This document shows, piece after piece, positions 10,926 to 21,057 of a DNA stretch of 64,000 nucleotides (position 1 is the first letter of the stretch; every line of letters starts with the position of its first letter). The notes under the pieces are model-generated. The model did no database searches, was not told the DNA's origin, and saw nothing but the letters and a program-made list of their open reading frames with translations. The position numbers and the translations under genes are program-made. Where the stretch lies: assembly GCA_014529385.2 (NCBI GenBank), contig CM043960.1, positions 119,790,543-119,854,542 of the forward strand, given 5' to 3'. Source of the stretch: Adiantum capillus-veneris (taxonomy: Eukaryota > Streptophyta > Polypodiopsida > Polypodiales > Pteridaceae).

Positions 10926-12229
10926 TTTTAAAGGGAATATCCAATGAAGACACATTTTTCAGCTTTTGGATCAAGCTTAGTTCTTAGCTCATCGGGAACA
11001 TGCACCTAAGCAATATATCCAACACTTTAAAATCTAATACGTTTGGTTTTTCACCATTGAACTTTTCTTCAGGTGTCATATCATGTACTGCAGCAATAGG
11101 GGTCCTTTTCATAATGTAGACACCTGTAGCAAACAGTTTCAACCCAATAACAATGAGGCACGTTCTTCTCATTCATCAATGCTCTAGCCACTTCTGCAAT
11201 GTGCCTGTTCGTTCATTCAAAAACACCATTTTGTTGCAGATTATACCTCCATGAAAATTGCATTTGAATTCCATGCTTTTCCAAAAAACCATTAATTTAT
11301 TATAGAAGTATTCTCCCTCTCCATCTGACCTCAAGCACTTTATATGTTTCCTAGTCTTTTTTTCAACCACAACATTGAAATTCTATAAATGGATAAACAC
11401 CTCACTTTTCTGCTTCATGAAATAGACCCATACCTTCCTTGTATGGTCGTCAATGAAACTCACATAGTATCTACATCCACCCATAGATGGAGTCTTTGCC
11501 GGAACCCATACATCTGTATGCACTAAATACAATGCATTCCTTCTTACATGCTTATGATGAGGAAAGAATGTTTTTGCCTCCTTTCCAAATTGACAAGCTT
11601 CACATACTTTCTGCATTTCAGCAACTCAAAACGTAGGTAAACATGTAACCATCTCTTTCTTTTGCATCATTTTTAGCCTCTACAAATTTACATGATCAAT
11701 ATGTTTGTGACAAATCTCTATATGTAGAACAACATCTTCACCTCGTGCAAACATGGAAGCATTCACCTTGAGCACATTTACATCCAAAGTAAACATTCGG
11801 CCCACTTTCTTTCCTTGTGGAACCAGCCTTCCATCCTTCTTATGCTCTTCGTCAAAGAGACCATCGGAGTTAAAGCTGACTTGTAAACCCTGCTCAACCA
11901 TTTTCCCAACAAAAACCAGGTTCTTTGTAATGTTGGCTACATGTAGTACATCAGCTAGGTACTTCACTTTACCATCTGTCATAGACAATGGTACATGTCA
12001 TGTATGCATAATAGGATGTGAAGTATCATCCCCTAGTTTCTACATAACCAAGTAAATCATTCACCATGGCTGGTCATGTAATTAGATGCACCACACATTA
12101 TCACTAGATTTTTCCACATTTGCAGACATAGTATTCAGCATGTGCTGCATCACAAATAGCCTCTCGGGCTCATCTGCATGCCTGCTAGTAGTTGCATAAT
12201 TGTTTTGCTACCTCTTGTCTGGACAGTCA
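10926..12229 (-). pseudogene. Ty1/copia protease-integrase remnant (copy A)
   Basis: Minus-strand pieces in order: end of gag (ERLFVMQHMLNTMSANVEKS), the protease start with VWCI at about 12093-12085, the GAG-pre-integrase domain (11988-11680: YLADVLHVANITKNLVFVGK, GRMFTLDV), integrase zinc region and first Asp (11616-11383: CEACQFGKEAK, HTDVWVPAKTPSMGGCRYY), second Asp (11370-11176: IKCLRSDGEGEYF) and the post-core region (11172-10984: VYIMKRTPIAAVHDMTPEEK). It ends with KLDPKAEKCVFIGY at about 10930. The protease active site is missing: CI runs straight into the sequence that should encode NHMT, so the DSGA codons appear deleted. RT and RNase H are absent, and the right end abuts a chromovirus LTR fragment at 12230. 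Confidence 0.88.
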
Positions 12230-13569
12230 TGTAACATTTAATGGCCTAGCAACTTGTGTGTAGCGGAAAATAGCATGAACATAGTGAACATTTCATGAGA
12301 ATAGATTCCTAAGGAGAATAACAAGAGTGCTTGGGTGGAGAGAGGAACAAAAAGTATAACACCTAGTTAGATAGCATGAACAATACTTCAAAAGAGAGAG
12401 AAATTAAGCAATTGACAATAGTTGAGGATCGGATTTGCATGGAGCCGGTCCCCCCTCCAAAAGGCTTTGTATTATGGTTTCTCCCATCAAGAGAGACATT
12501 TTACAATACAATTCTTTGTGTTCCTTCAATTCTAGCTAGGGCTATGAAGATAAAAACTTCAAGCACTAAGCACAACACTTATTAAAAACAACATCAATTC
12601 TCTCACGGTCTCAGACCCAAGGTCTCACACACCTTCGAAGATGGTGAGCGCTAGCGGGGTATGAGAGTAGATTGATAGGAAGAAGGAGTATTCTTACGAG
12701 AAAGATGTACATCTCCTCACATAATCACTCATATTAGCATAGCTTAGCTTAGTAATTATCATGGTAGAGGAGATGAGCATGCATAGAAGCTTGGATCTCG
12801 GTTGGATTTGCATCACAAAGCCAAGAGTTTTTGGTGTAGGCCTCCCTTCTCACAAGCTTGGAATAGGTGGTAAGCTTTCCACTAAAGCTTGAGAAGGAGA
12901 GAGAGAGTCTTCTTGCTTCACACATAGATTGTGTGAGTGTGTAAGTCAATAATGCCTTTGAAAAATCAGCCCCCCTCTTGCTGTTTGCTCATGCTCACAT
13001 CCTATTGGACCTTCTCAGCCTCAACCAATGGAAATTAAGCAGTATAAGTGATAGCCTTTTGACATGTGTCCCCCTTTCCCCTTTTGTGAGAGCTTTAGGT
13101 AATTCATAAATGCAACTAAACTCTCATAGGACCCCTTTGCCTCCTAGCCAATAGGAATCAGGCAGGCCATTGGGCTGCTGAATGCTCATTGGACCCCTTG
13201 GGAGACTGCCCAATAGTCTTCTAGAGAGCTTAATTCTTTTAGGTTCTTTTTATTAAGTGTTTTTAAATTGATTAAACTAGATTTACTCTAGCCTAATTCT
13301 CATTGGTCCACCTCCAAGGTCATCCAATAGGATTTGAGTACACCTTGTGGGCATCTGGGCTAGGGAGCTGACATGTGTCCCTTAGTCCCTTTGTGTAAAG
13401 GGAGCTTGTATGTGTGTGTGTGTGTGTGTGTGTGTGAGTGAGTTTCTCTCTCATCTCCTACAACTAGGGCTCGCCCCCTCCTATGTAGGGATGCATGAAG
13501 ACTTTTAGGACACACACAAAGCATCCAATTTCCCTAATGTTTGACCTTTGGACACAACCTTTGAATTTT
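12230..13569 (-). repeat. Truncated chromovirus LTR (copy A)
   Basis: Starting TGTAACATTTAATGGCC, this is a third copy of the LTR seen at 45451-47064 and 52604-54209. Shared landmarks: ACTTGTGTGTAGCGGAAA, GGAGCCGGTCCCCCCTCC, CTCGCCCCCTCCTATGTAGG and the (GT)n tract. It follows those LTRs for about 1.34 kb, then breaks at about 13569 after TTTGAATTTTGG, where the others continue AACCTTAGCATTTTGG. The remaining ~250 bases of LTR are missing. Confidence 0.9.
13409..13440. repeat. (TG)n microsatellite within LTR copy A
   Basis: About 14 TG units; the equivalent tract is present in the other two LTR copies (46656-46682 and 53795-53828) at different lengths. Confidence 0.95.
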
Positions 13570-13930
13570 GGCTCTCCTTTGTAAGGCTTTAATAGGCTCA
13601 CATGAAAAGCATTGTGTATGAGCCAATGGCTGGGCAACTTGAGTTGATAGGTCATGTCATTGATTGGTCTAAGAATCTGGAAGGAACCATAGTACCTTTT
13701 TGCTAACTTAGCATAGTACTTTTGGTGTCATGTAGGATTCTTGCCCATCTTGTGCCTTAATCGAGCCTTGGGAAATTTTAATAAGACCCAATCATTTTCT
13801 TTAAAGGCTTGGGCTCTTCTGTGCTTGTCAGCAGAGCAGCCTTTTGCCTTTGCTGTGAGATAGAGATAACATCCTTAATCTTTTGGAAAGATTCTTGTAG
13901 GTCTCAGCTATACTCATCTGCAACGAAGAT
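13570..13930 (-). pseudogene. Chromovirus integrase C-terminal fragment fused to LTR copy A
   Basis: The sequence matches the internal region at 47467-47835 of the full element ([15 protein letters not shown] on the minus strand, then KAFKENDWVLLKFP-like sense). It follows LTR copy A without the ~650 bases of LTR end, polypurine tract and chromodomain coding sequence that separate the two in the full element. This is a deletion junction at 13569/13570. Homology stops again at about 13930. Confidence 0.85.
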
Positions 13931-13936
13931 CTCACA

Positions 13937-14757
13937 CAAGATGTAAAAGGGGAACAAAAATTAATCCATTTTTGATTGAGTACGTCAACCTCAAAGAAGG
14001 AGGCACTGACATCATCAAGCTCAAGCAACATGGATGTACTGACAAGATTGTCAGTCTCAAAAAATAAGGACATGTTCTTGTCACACCTATGAGCATCATG
14101 GAAGGCATTGTTGAATGTGAGGGACACAAAATTTGAATGTGGATGCTTCTAAATGTGTCAAGCAAGATGGAAGAGGGGAGGAAAAGAAATCCATATTGGA
14201 AAGGCAAGCTCTCTATGGCATGGAACTGCCCTCACATCCTTCTAGCTGAAGAAGATATAATTATTTTATATCTTGGTTGCTAGTCTCAAGGAAAGAGGTC
14301 CCTATGTCTTAAATCATTCAATCAACATAAATGTTTTGGCAAGACTATCAAGCTTGAAAATTCAAGATAGATTCATGTCACACCTATCACGATCACCAAA
14401 GGTAAAATTTGGGTTGATGTATTCGTGCAACAAGGTGTTTGAGGTTGTAGAGGTTGCCAAGTGCAACAAACAAGATGTAAGAGGGGAAGGATAATAAATC
14501 CCATTTTTGATTGAGCATGTCAGCCTCAAAGAAGGAGGTGCCGACATCATCAAGCTCAAGAAACATGGATGTACTGACAAGATTGTCAAGCTAAAAAATC
14601 AGGACATGTTCTTGTCACACGTATGAGAATCATGGAAGGCGTTGTTGAACGTGAGGGACACAAAATTTGAGTGTGGATGATTTTAAATGTGTCAAGCAAG
14701 ATGGAAGAGGGGAGGAAAAGCAATCCATCTTGGAAAGTCAAGCAAGCTCTCTACGGC
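13937..14757. repeat. Tandem array of ~270 bp repeat units
   Basis: Two closely similar units (13937-14219 and 14471-14757) share CATCATCAAGCTCAAG, GGATGTACTGACAAGATTGT, GGACATGTTCTTGTCACAC and GTGTCAAGCAAGATGGAAGA. A more diverged unit lies between them (about 14228-14470, CTCAAGGAAAGAGGTCCC and ATTCATGTCACACCTATC). The units read partly as protein with stops, but I cannot name a family. They may be decayed exons of a repeated coding unit or a plain minisatellite. Confidence 0.8.
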
Positions 14758-15164
14758 TCAAGGGGGAAGGGGGCGGGGGGTCACATGATAATCAAGTGAT
14801 TGCAGTAGAAGGGGTTATTAAATTTTATTTATTCTCACATTTTCACATACATAATGGTGCCACAAAATGGAATTGGGAAAACAACTTTATAGATTGAATA
14901 GGAAAAGGGTGTATTCTATTTGTCAAAAACTCACAAATAAGGAATTTTATAAATAGTCCTTGAAAGCACATAATATACACAATTTATACATAGTGATCCC
15001 CCCGAGCTATATGGAAAGCTTTTACATTGTGAAGGGAGAACCCCAATAGTAGTTTGCAAATGTTGCCCTACGAACACATCTTTGTCCTCTAATAAAGTGG
15101 CCACATTTTTAGATTATATGTGAGATTTTGGAGCCGATGTTAATACTTCTTTAAAAGGTCCTAT
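14758..15164. other. Spacer with sequence related to 16390-16560
   Basis: No gene is visible. The part at about 15030-15140 (GTAGTTTGCAAATGTTGCCC, CACATCTTTGTCCTC) resembles 16395-16555, showing that the repeat block and its downstream flank were duplicated together. Confidence 0.4.
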
Positions 15165-15195
<31 letters not shown>

Positions 15196-15196
15196 A
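15165..15196. repeat. (GT)n microsatellite
   Basis: Near-perfect GT repeat of about 14 units. Confidence 0.95.
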
Positions 15197-15224
15197 CTCC
15201 CATGTCTTTCATGGCTGCTTCTTT

Positions 15225-15715
15225 GGCCCACCCAAAGGCATTGCATGTTCTCCCTCATCTTTCTCCCTCTCGTTTATGAAAAGCATTGTAAGTGGCATGG
15301 CCTCGGCATCTACTATGATCAAACCAATCTTTCCATCGGTGCCACTCCCCCATCCTCCTCCTCTCCTCATCCACGGATGTAATTTTGGTATCATTTGTGT
15401 CATCACTAAATCTTCCCATCTTTTTGTTGGGCTCAACAAAGGACCTGAGCGTGATGTCTTCCTCTCTCGCTTTCACACCCACCCTTCGACTTCTTTACAA
15501 ATGCAAACATGTCTTTTACCGTAAGTGCATCAATACATGGCTTAGTAGACACTCCACCTACCCTTTATGCTGAAATAGAGTTTAGACTGATGATGTTTTC
15601 ATTGTGGATGATTCTTCATCTATAGTCAAGCACAACCTTGATGAAGAAGTTGAAATTTCAGTGCAAGGAGCCCATGATCAATTAGGCTTAATTCAAATGA
15701 TAAATAATAATAATT
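15225..15715 (+). pseudogene. Decayed RING-H2 (ATL-like) E3 ligase remnant, copy 1
   Basis: The plus frame at 15385-15573 ends with KCKHVFYRKCINTWLSRHST, followed by YPLC. This is the C-terminal half of a RING-H2 finger of the plant ATL family (consensus CKHxFHxxCIxxWLxxHxTCPLC). Intact features are the CxH, CIxxW, LxxH and final PLC. The second histidine is Tyr and the penultimate cysteine is Tyr. The first CxxC pair is lost (in a shifted frame it reads ERDVFLSRF where ECxVCLSRF is expected). A stop follows PLC, after which sense resumes as NRV and later as DDVFIVDDSS. Copy 2 at 27950-28320 is a relative and shares downstream noncoding sequence (TTGATAGAGAATTTTAGG). RING-H2 proteins transfer ubiquitin; this one cannot. 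Confidence 0.7.
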
Positions 15716-16132
15716 GATAGAGAATTTTAGGTTTTTGTGCTCAAGAATGCAACTGATTGTCGATGATCCCAAAAACAACACAAGGAAGAAAATGATCTTA
15801 TAATTGAAGTATGGGAAAATACCTCTCAATCAACATGAGTTCACTAAATGCTTTGGGCATTACATCATCCCCAAAGATGCTCTTTCTAAACCTTCGTGGA
15901 GCTACTTTCTACCATCAGGTGGGGGACTCTTTCTACGCTTTCAACTCCATGTGGGAAGACAAGGAGCACGTGAAAGTAACAATGTTGGCAATATGATAAA
16001 TGTAAGGACTGGGCATTCTCAAAAAAAGCATGGTCTCCATCAACCAAGTTTGAAAACAAGACACAAGCATTGATAGATCAAGAGTTAGATGCCAACAGTC
16101 TTTAGCAAGCACCTCAGCTCTCCGGTGCAAAC
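15716..16132. other. No recognisable feature
   Basis: Short ORFs overlap in several frames (15804-16073, 15811-15996) without a recognisable domain. I see nothing I can support here. Confidence 0.4.
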
Positions 16133-16386
16133 ATGTCCTCACATCCCTCCAGCTCAAGAAAGAAAGACAAATTTTCTATGTTGGTTGTCAGCCTCAAGGA
16201 GAAGGTGTTGGCATCATCAAGCTCCTATAGTAGCAGGGATGTACCAGTAAGACTGTCAAGCTCAAAATGTCAAGACATATTCTATCACATCTATCAATGT
16301 CATGGGAGATGGAATCTTGGTTGTTTAATTTGAGGAATACTAATTTCAAGTGTAGAAAGCAGGATGAAAGAGAGGAGGAAAAGAAA
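16133..16386. repeat. Fourth, dispersed copy of the ~270 bp repeat unit
   Basis: It shares CCTCACATCC and CAGCCTCAAGGAGAAGG-type sequence, GACTGTCAAGCTCAAAA and GGATGAAAGAGAGGAGGAAA with the units at 13937-14757, closest to the diverged central unit. Confidence 0.7.
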
Positions 16387-17289
16387 TTATTTTGCATCAA
16401 GGAGGGAGAATATTTGTAGCAATTTACAAATGCTGGCCTACCAAAGGTGAGTGTAAGGGGTGTAAGGAATCAAGAGGTATGCTGAGTTTGGCAAGAACAT
16501 AGCTTTGTCCTTTGATGAAGAGGCCATGTTTGTGGTTGATATGGGAGCATTAGTGAAACTTTTCAGACTCAAATTCACCCTGTAAGAAATGGTAGAGAAA
16601 TAAAATACTTTTTATTTTTGGAAAAAATGAACAAGAAATTTCAAAACCCAAAATTGGGGGGAATACTTTATATTTTTATTGGGTGGACGAGATGTTACTT
16701 TTCAAGGCACTACATGTAGTGCCGCTTCCAAATCTCTTGAAAATATGTCCCTTTTCCAATAATTCTCCCTCCCAATGCACAATTTTTCTCTTTTGGTCCA
16801 AATTTCAAATTTCCCTCTGCTCATTCTGTCCTTTCTCTCCATCTTCCTTTGCACCATATCCAAACCATCATCTTCCCCACATCATCTCCATGTATCCTGC
16901 TAAAGGAGGTATCTATCATCTCCATTTGATTTGGAAGATGAATATTCCCCTCTCCAAAAAAGAAATGGGCTTTGTGAAACCCCTCTTCTGCATTAGAAGC
17001 ATTGAGATTAGAACAAAAGAAGCACATTGAGCTATGGACCAGGTGGTAGATTGTATCCCATAGACCCCATCACCAAATACACCCCACCATTCTTCAATTG
17101 CTCTTCATTGTTGAGATTTGTAGGAGATGGTATGGAAGGGCTATTAGGATATATGAAAAACCTTGCAACAGAGAGGGACATTCTTAAGTTGGAAAACCAT
17201 TTGCTACTACAATTGAAGGATTCTCTTAATCATGAGCCTCAAGAAAGCAAGGAGAAGGTAAAGAACCCCCAAATCGTTTATGAATATAG
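16387..17289. other. Spacer without a supported gene
   Basis: 16390-16560 resembles 15030-15140. The rest is AT-rich with pyrimidine-rich patches. A plus frame at 17027-17293 (GDGMEGLLGYMKNLATERD) may belong to the decayed gene that follows, but I cannot place it in a family. Confidence 0.35.
16706..16723. repeat. 18 bp perfect palindrome
   Basis: GGCACTACATGTAGTGCC is fully self-complementary. It occurs once; no related copies noticed. Confidence 0.8.
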
Positions 17290-19275
17290 TTGAAAGAAAG
17301 AAGACAGAGCTTGGGGTTAGACAAATACAAAGGAAGTTAAAGAATATAAAGAGTCTCAAGCGAGGAGCTAGAGGTTGCAACAAAAAAATCCAAGCAGTGA
17401 GGTAAAATTGTTTTTCTTCTTTTCAAATTGATATCTATTTTTCAAGTTGATATCTTTGGTTATAGTCTTTTTTTGTGTTTACCTCAGGCCCTCAGTCTAG
17501 CTAGACTGTTCATAAGGAAACATGAGAGGTGCATCAAAATAATTTTGTGAAGTGATTTCACTTGTTGTTGCTTACAACATATTGAATGAATGAAAGAAGA
17601 TTTAAGGTCTCTAGGAAGAAATGCATCAATGGATTTTTGAAAAGTTCTACTTTGGACAAAGATGCAGCTCAAGGAACTTTGGACAAATGTTCAAGCTCGT
17701 CAATAGAAACCTGAAGCAGTCAAGAGTGTAGGGGTCCTTGCTTCCAAAGCCATCAATTGTTCAACATGCCAAGCTCAGATTTAATTCCAAGGTCATGGAG
17801 CCTTTCCACATCAATGACATATATCTTGGTAAGAATAAAGACCTCAAGTTTAACTCTTTCACCAATTCGTTCTTTGACTTGAGAACTTTGTGAAGGGAAA
17901 TGATAAAATTCTATGATCTTTAACATATTGAGGTGATTGGGCAAGCCTTTTTTTTCATCAAATTAAATAAGAGTGATATTGTAAAGGATAGAAATCTTGA
18001 GAGAGTATCAATAACCCTCATGAATATAGCTCTTCATACCACAGGGGGAAAAAACCCTATAACCTTTAGGGTGCAGTTAGAGAAGAAACTTTTGTGGCTG
18101 GGTGCTTTGGAGGTTGATAGTGAAGATTTCAATGTGTGAACTAGGTATTCCACCACACTAGTATCCTTGCTATTATCAAAGTTCAACAGGCTAGGGAGGA
18201 GCTAGATTTTGAGGTATTTGGTACAAGGTGAAATGGCACATGGGGGGGACCTAAATACACTAAAGTGTATGTACAATGTGTCAAGGGGTGCTAGCTCCAA
18301 AAGCCCTTATATCTATTGCATGGGTGTACAAAGGAGTTGAACCCAGATAACTGGAGCAAAGCCTCAGATAGAAACTCTAAAGATCCAAGCTTTCAAGTTG
18401 TTTTAGGTATTCCTCTTTCAAATGTCCACCTTTGCACGCTACATGCACTTTGTAGAATCATTGAGAAGATTGTGCACCTCTACATAGGGTTTGTATGGAA
18501 ACTACAACCTTTATCAGCCAAAAAAACTACCATAAAAAGTATTGAGAAGATACTTTTTTGATATTAGACTTCATGGGGGGAATGTTGTGATTGAGTTAGA
18601 CCCCAAGAGGTCATCTGGTGGAAATAATGTCCCTAGGAAAGATTCTATTGGTGGGATGAAGGCTAGAGAATTCTTAGGATTTCATGAAATTTGGGTAGGG
18701 GTTCATCTAAAGTTGAATACAACAAATGGAAGGTTCTACACAATGCTGTGAAGAACCATGAAGTTGATGGGAGAGCAAGAAATGAGAAGTCAAAAGTGTG
18801 GGAAGCTTTGGATGCAGTCTTTTCTTACTGTAATAAAAGTCATTGGGAAAAAAAACCTCTCCAAATTTAAGAAAGAGTTGAATAGAGTCAAGAAAGCTAT
18901 GACAAGTGCTTGGAGCTCAGAGCACTTCACACACTACAATATGGTAGTACTTATGAGTTTTGATTCTACTAATTTGTTTCAATACTTTCATAAGTTGTTA
19001 AAGAAATTATCGTTTTTTTGTGCATCACATTATCTACAATCACACTCCTTGGTTTGTAAAGACATATGGTAGCTTGTCAAAATAGTCTACTCATGGTATG
19101 TAGAAGTTCCACTGTCAGGCAAGAACCAAGTTTTTCAAACACACTAGACATGGTGGAGGAACTCAAAAATATAATAGCTTTCTTGAAGTATTCCAGTGGT
19201 TTTATAGACAATTGTGGCATAGAACAAGATTGCAAGAGACTAAATTTATTAGACAGTTCTAATATTTCCACAGCT
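17290..19275 (+). pseudogene. Decayed unclassified protein gene, transposase-like pattern
   Basis: Protein sense can be followed on the plus strand through at least six frame changes. In order: ELDFEVFGTR and GGDLNTLKCMYN (about 18190-18285), SSKSPYIYCM-GC (a possible CxxC, 18290-18325), ELNPDNWSKASDRNSKDPSF, VHLCTLHALCRIIEKIVHLY (18430-18490), LHGGNVVIELDPKRSSG (18560-18620), GGMKAREFLGFHEIW, VEYNKWKVLHNAVKNHEVDG, SKVWEALDAVFSYCNKSHWE (18710-18860), FKKELNRVKKAMTSAWSSEH and, after a gap, TRHGGGTQKYNSFLEVFQWF (19140-19210). This is far more coherent than chance, so a gene once lay here. The layout (GGDLK block, CxxC, conserved CTLH helix, terminal HGGG with aromatic tail) reminds me of uncharacterised transposase-like proteins, but I cannot name the family. 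Exon borders and ends are uncertain; a possible intron lies near 17403-17487. Confidence 0.5.
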
Positions 19276-19904
19276 ACATAGAGAAGTATACAAAAAAGGA
19301 AGGATGCATACTATACATCATTTGTAAGTGAAAGGTTTTTACAATGTCTTTCCACCAGAGAGAGTCAAGGAAGCAAGTGGGGGATAATACAAGGACTAGT
19401 TCTAGCTTCTTGAGCCAACATAAGGATTTTCATTTTCCCCCCTGCACTTCAAGTACTCCTGCTTCTTGTACCCCTGCATTTGTTTGCCTATGTCACCAGA
19501 AGAGGCAAGGAATTAATTGACAATGGTGCCAAAGTATGCACTTCTTGAGCTCATAAATCTTGAAGCAAGTCCAAAAACTCTAATGGCTTCTTGATTCTCA
19601 AGAAATGTGATTTTGTCCACTTCTCTTATTGGATGTGAACCTACCACCTTTGACAGAGCCACTAGTTCAAGTATGGGGAGAGTGGGTGGTTGGGAAAGCT
19701 TCTTGTGGTAGATAGCTATTGTCTCCTTGTTGAGATTCCCAGTTTAATGGCCAAAAATCTGATTCCTCTTTAGATACAAAGTCCTGGAGCCCTTTCTTCT
19801 CCCTAGAAACTTGTCAGGATCTACAATATCAATCTATGCAAAGAAACCCCTCAAATCAGTTAACAGAATTGAAGTTTCAATGGCCTAAATAATATGCTTG
19901 CAAA
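19276..19904. other. No recognisable feature
   Basis: I find no coherent coding sense, repeat or motif in this stretch. Confidence 0.4.
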
Positions 19905-20925
19905 AATTATATTTTACCATTTTACCTTAGGATTTTCATCATCTTCAAAAGGTCCTGTTTTCAAAGTTCAATGGAAAATCTTGCCCATGTGTTCAATCTT
20001 CAATCTTTTTTGAATTTGCTGGAACTCCTCATCTATGGAAAGTCCTTGCTCTTCATATAGCTGTCAATAACTTTTAGTACATGCTCTCTAGCATGAGATT
20101 GTTCAATAAACTTTTCAAATTTTGTATTAAGCAATGATAATGGGAATGGTGTATTGTAGTCCACAAAGCCTCTATCATGCTCTACCTACTCCACTAAAAT
20201 AGCAAGACCGTAGTCCTCTTGTATAGATCAAACAGGTTTTGTATATCCTAAATCCTTATTTTTCATCTTGTAGGTGGGCATGGTTGTTGTGCACAACAAG
20301 GGATCAAGTCTTCCTATGGGATATGGATGGGCTCCTTTGATGATGTTCCTTGACTTGAACTCTACAATATCCAAGGTCTCTTTGCTTTGAAGCCTTTCCA
20401 TTTACTCTCTTAAATCCTCAGGTGTTTCCTCCACATTTTGGACATTCATAGCTCCTATGTTTTGCAAAGATTTGAACTCTCCTTCTTCTATTGGAATAAG
20501 ATTCAAAAAGAGCAAAAATGCAATATCTTCAATCAAAAGCTTACAACCGTGCCTTCCATGCAACTCACAGGGGCTATGGAACTTCTTCCAATCATCTTGG
20601 AGTATGACAACTTCTTGGGGTCTGTACTTGTTGTTAAATTTCCTACTCTAAAAATATCATTAAAGTTTATAGATTTGTCAAGCTTGTGATCCCTCATAAG
20701 GTCAGCAAAAACATTTTGATAATCTAGAGTTTCATTGCTAAATCCTTCCAAAAAACTCTCAAGATCAAAGGGAACCTTAAATATTTCTCTCACATAGGCA
20801 AACTTAGATAGCTGCTTCACTTGGTATAGTCCATCAACCTGTCATCACTTGTCTCCTCAACCTCTTCAAAATCAACACCCTCCAAACTCTTCTTAGTCAC
20901 CTTTTCAGCAAAAGAAAAACAAAAA
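19905..20925 (-). pseudogene. Decayed unclassified protein gene
   Basis: The minus strand shows coherent protein sense in pieces: FEEVEETSDDRLMDYTK, VREIFKVPFDLESFLEGF and NVFADLMRDHKLDKSI (open frame 20820-20533), then ETLDIVEFKSRNIIKGAHPY (about 20390-20330) and LSLLNTKFEKFIEQSHAREH (about 20145-20085). Stops and shifts separate them. A GT splice-donor-like AAGGTAAAA follows at about 19920. I do not recognise a family, and no catalytic motif is evident. It is convergent with the plus-strand gene at 17.3-19.3 kb. It could be a host gene remnant or a mobile-element protein. Confidence 0.35.
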
Positions 20926-21057
20926 ATACGTTAAAATGTCATACACTTGGAAGAAAGATGGACATGTAGATTAAGAGCAAAAACACCTTAAAATGTCATA
21001 AACTTGGAAGAAAGTTTTAACATGTTGACTCTTTAATAAACTTGGTCATATTTTGCC

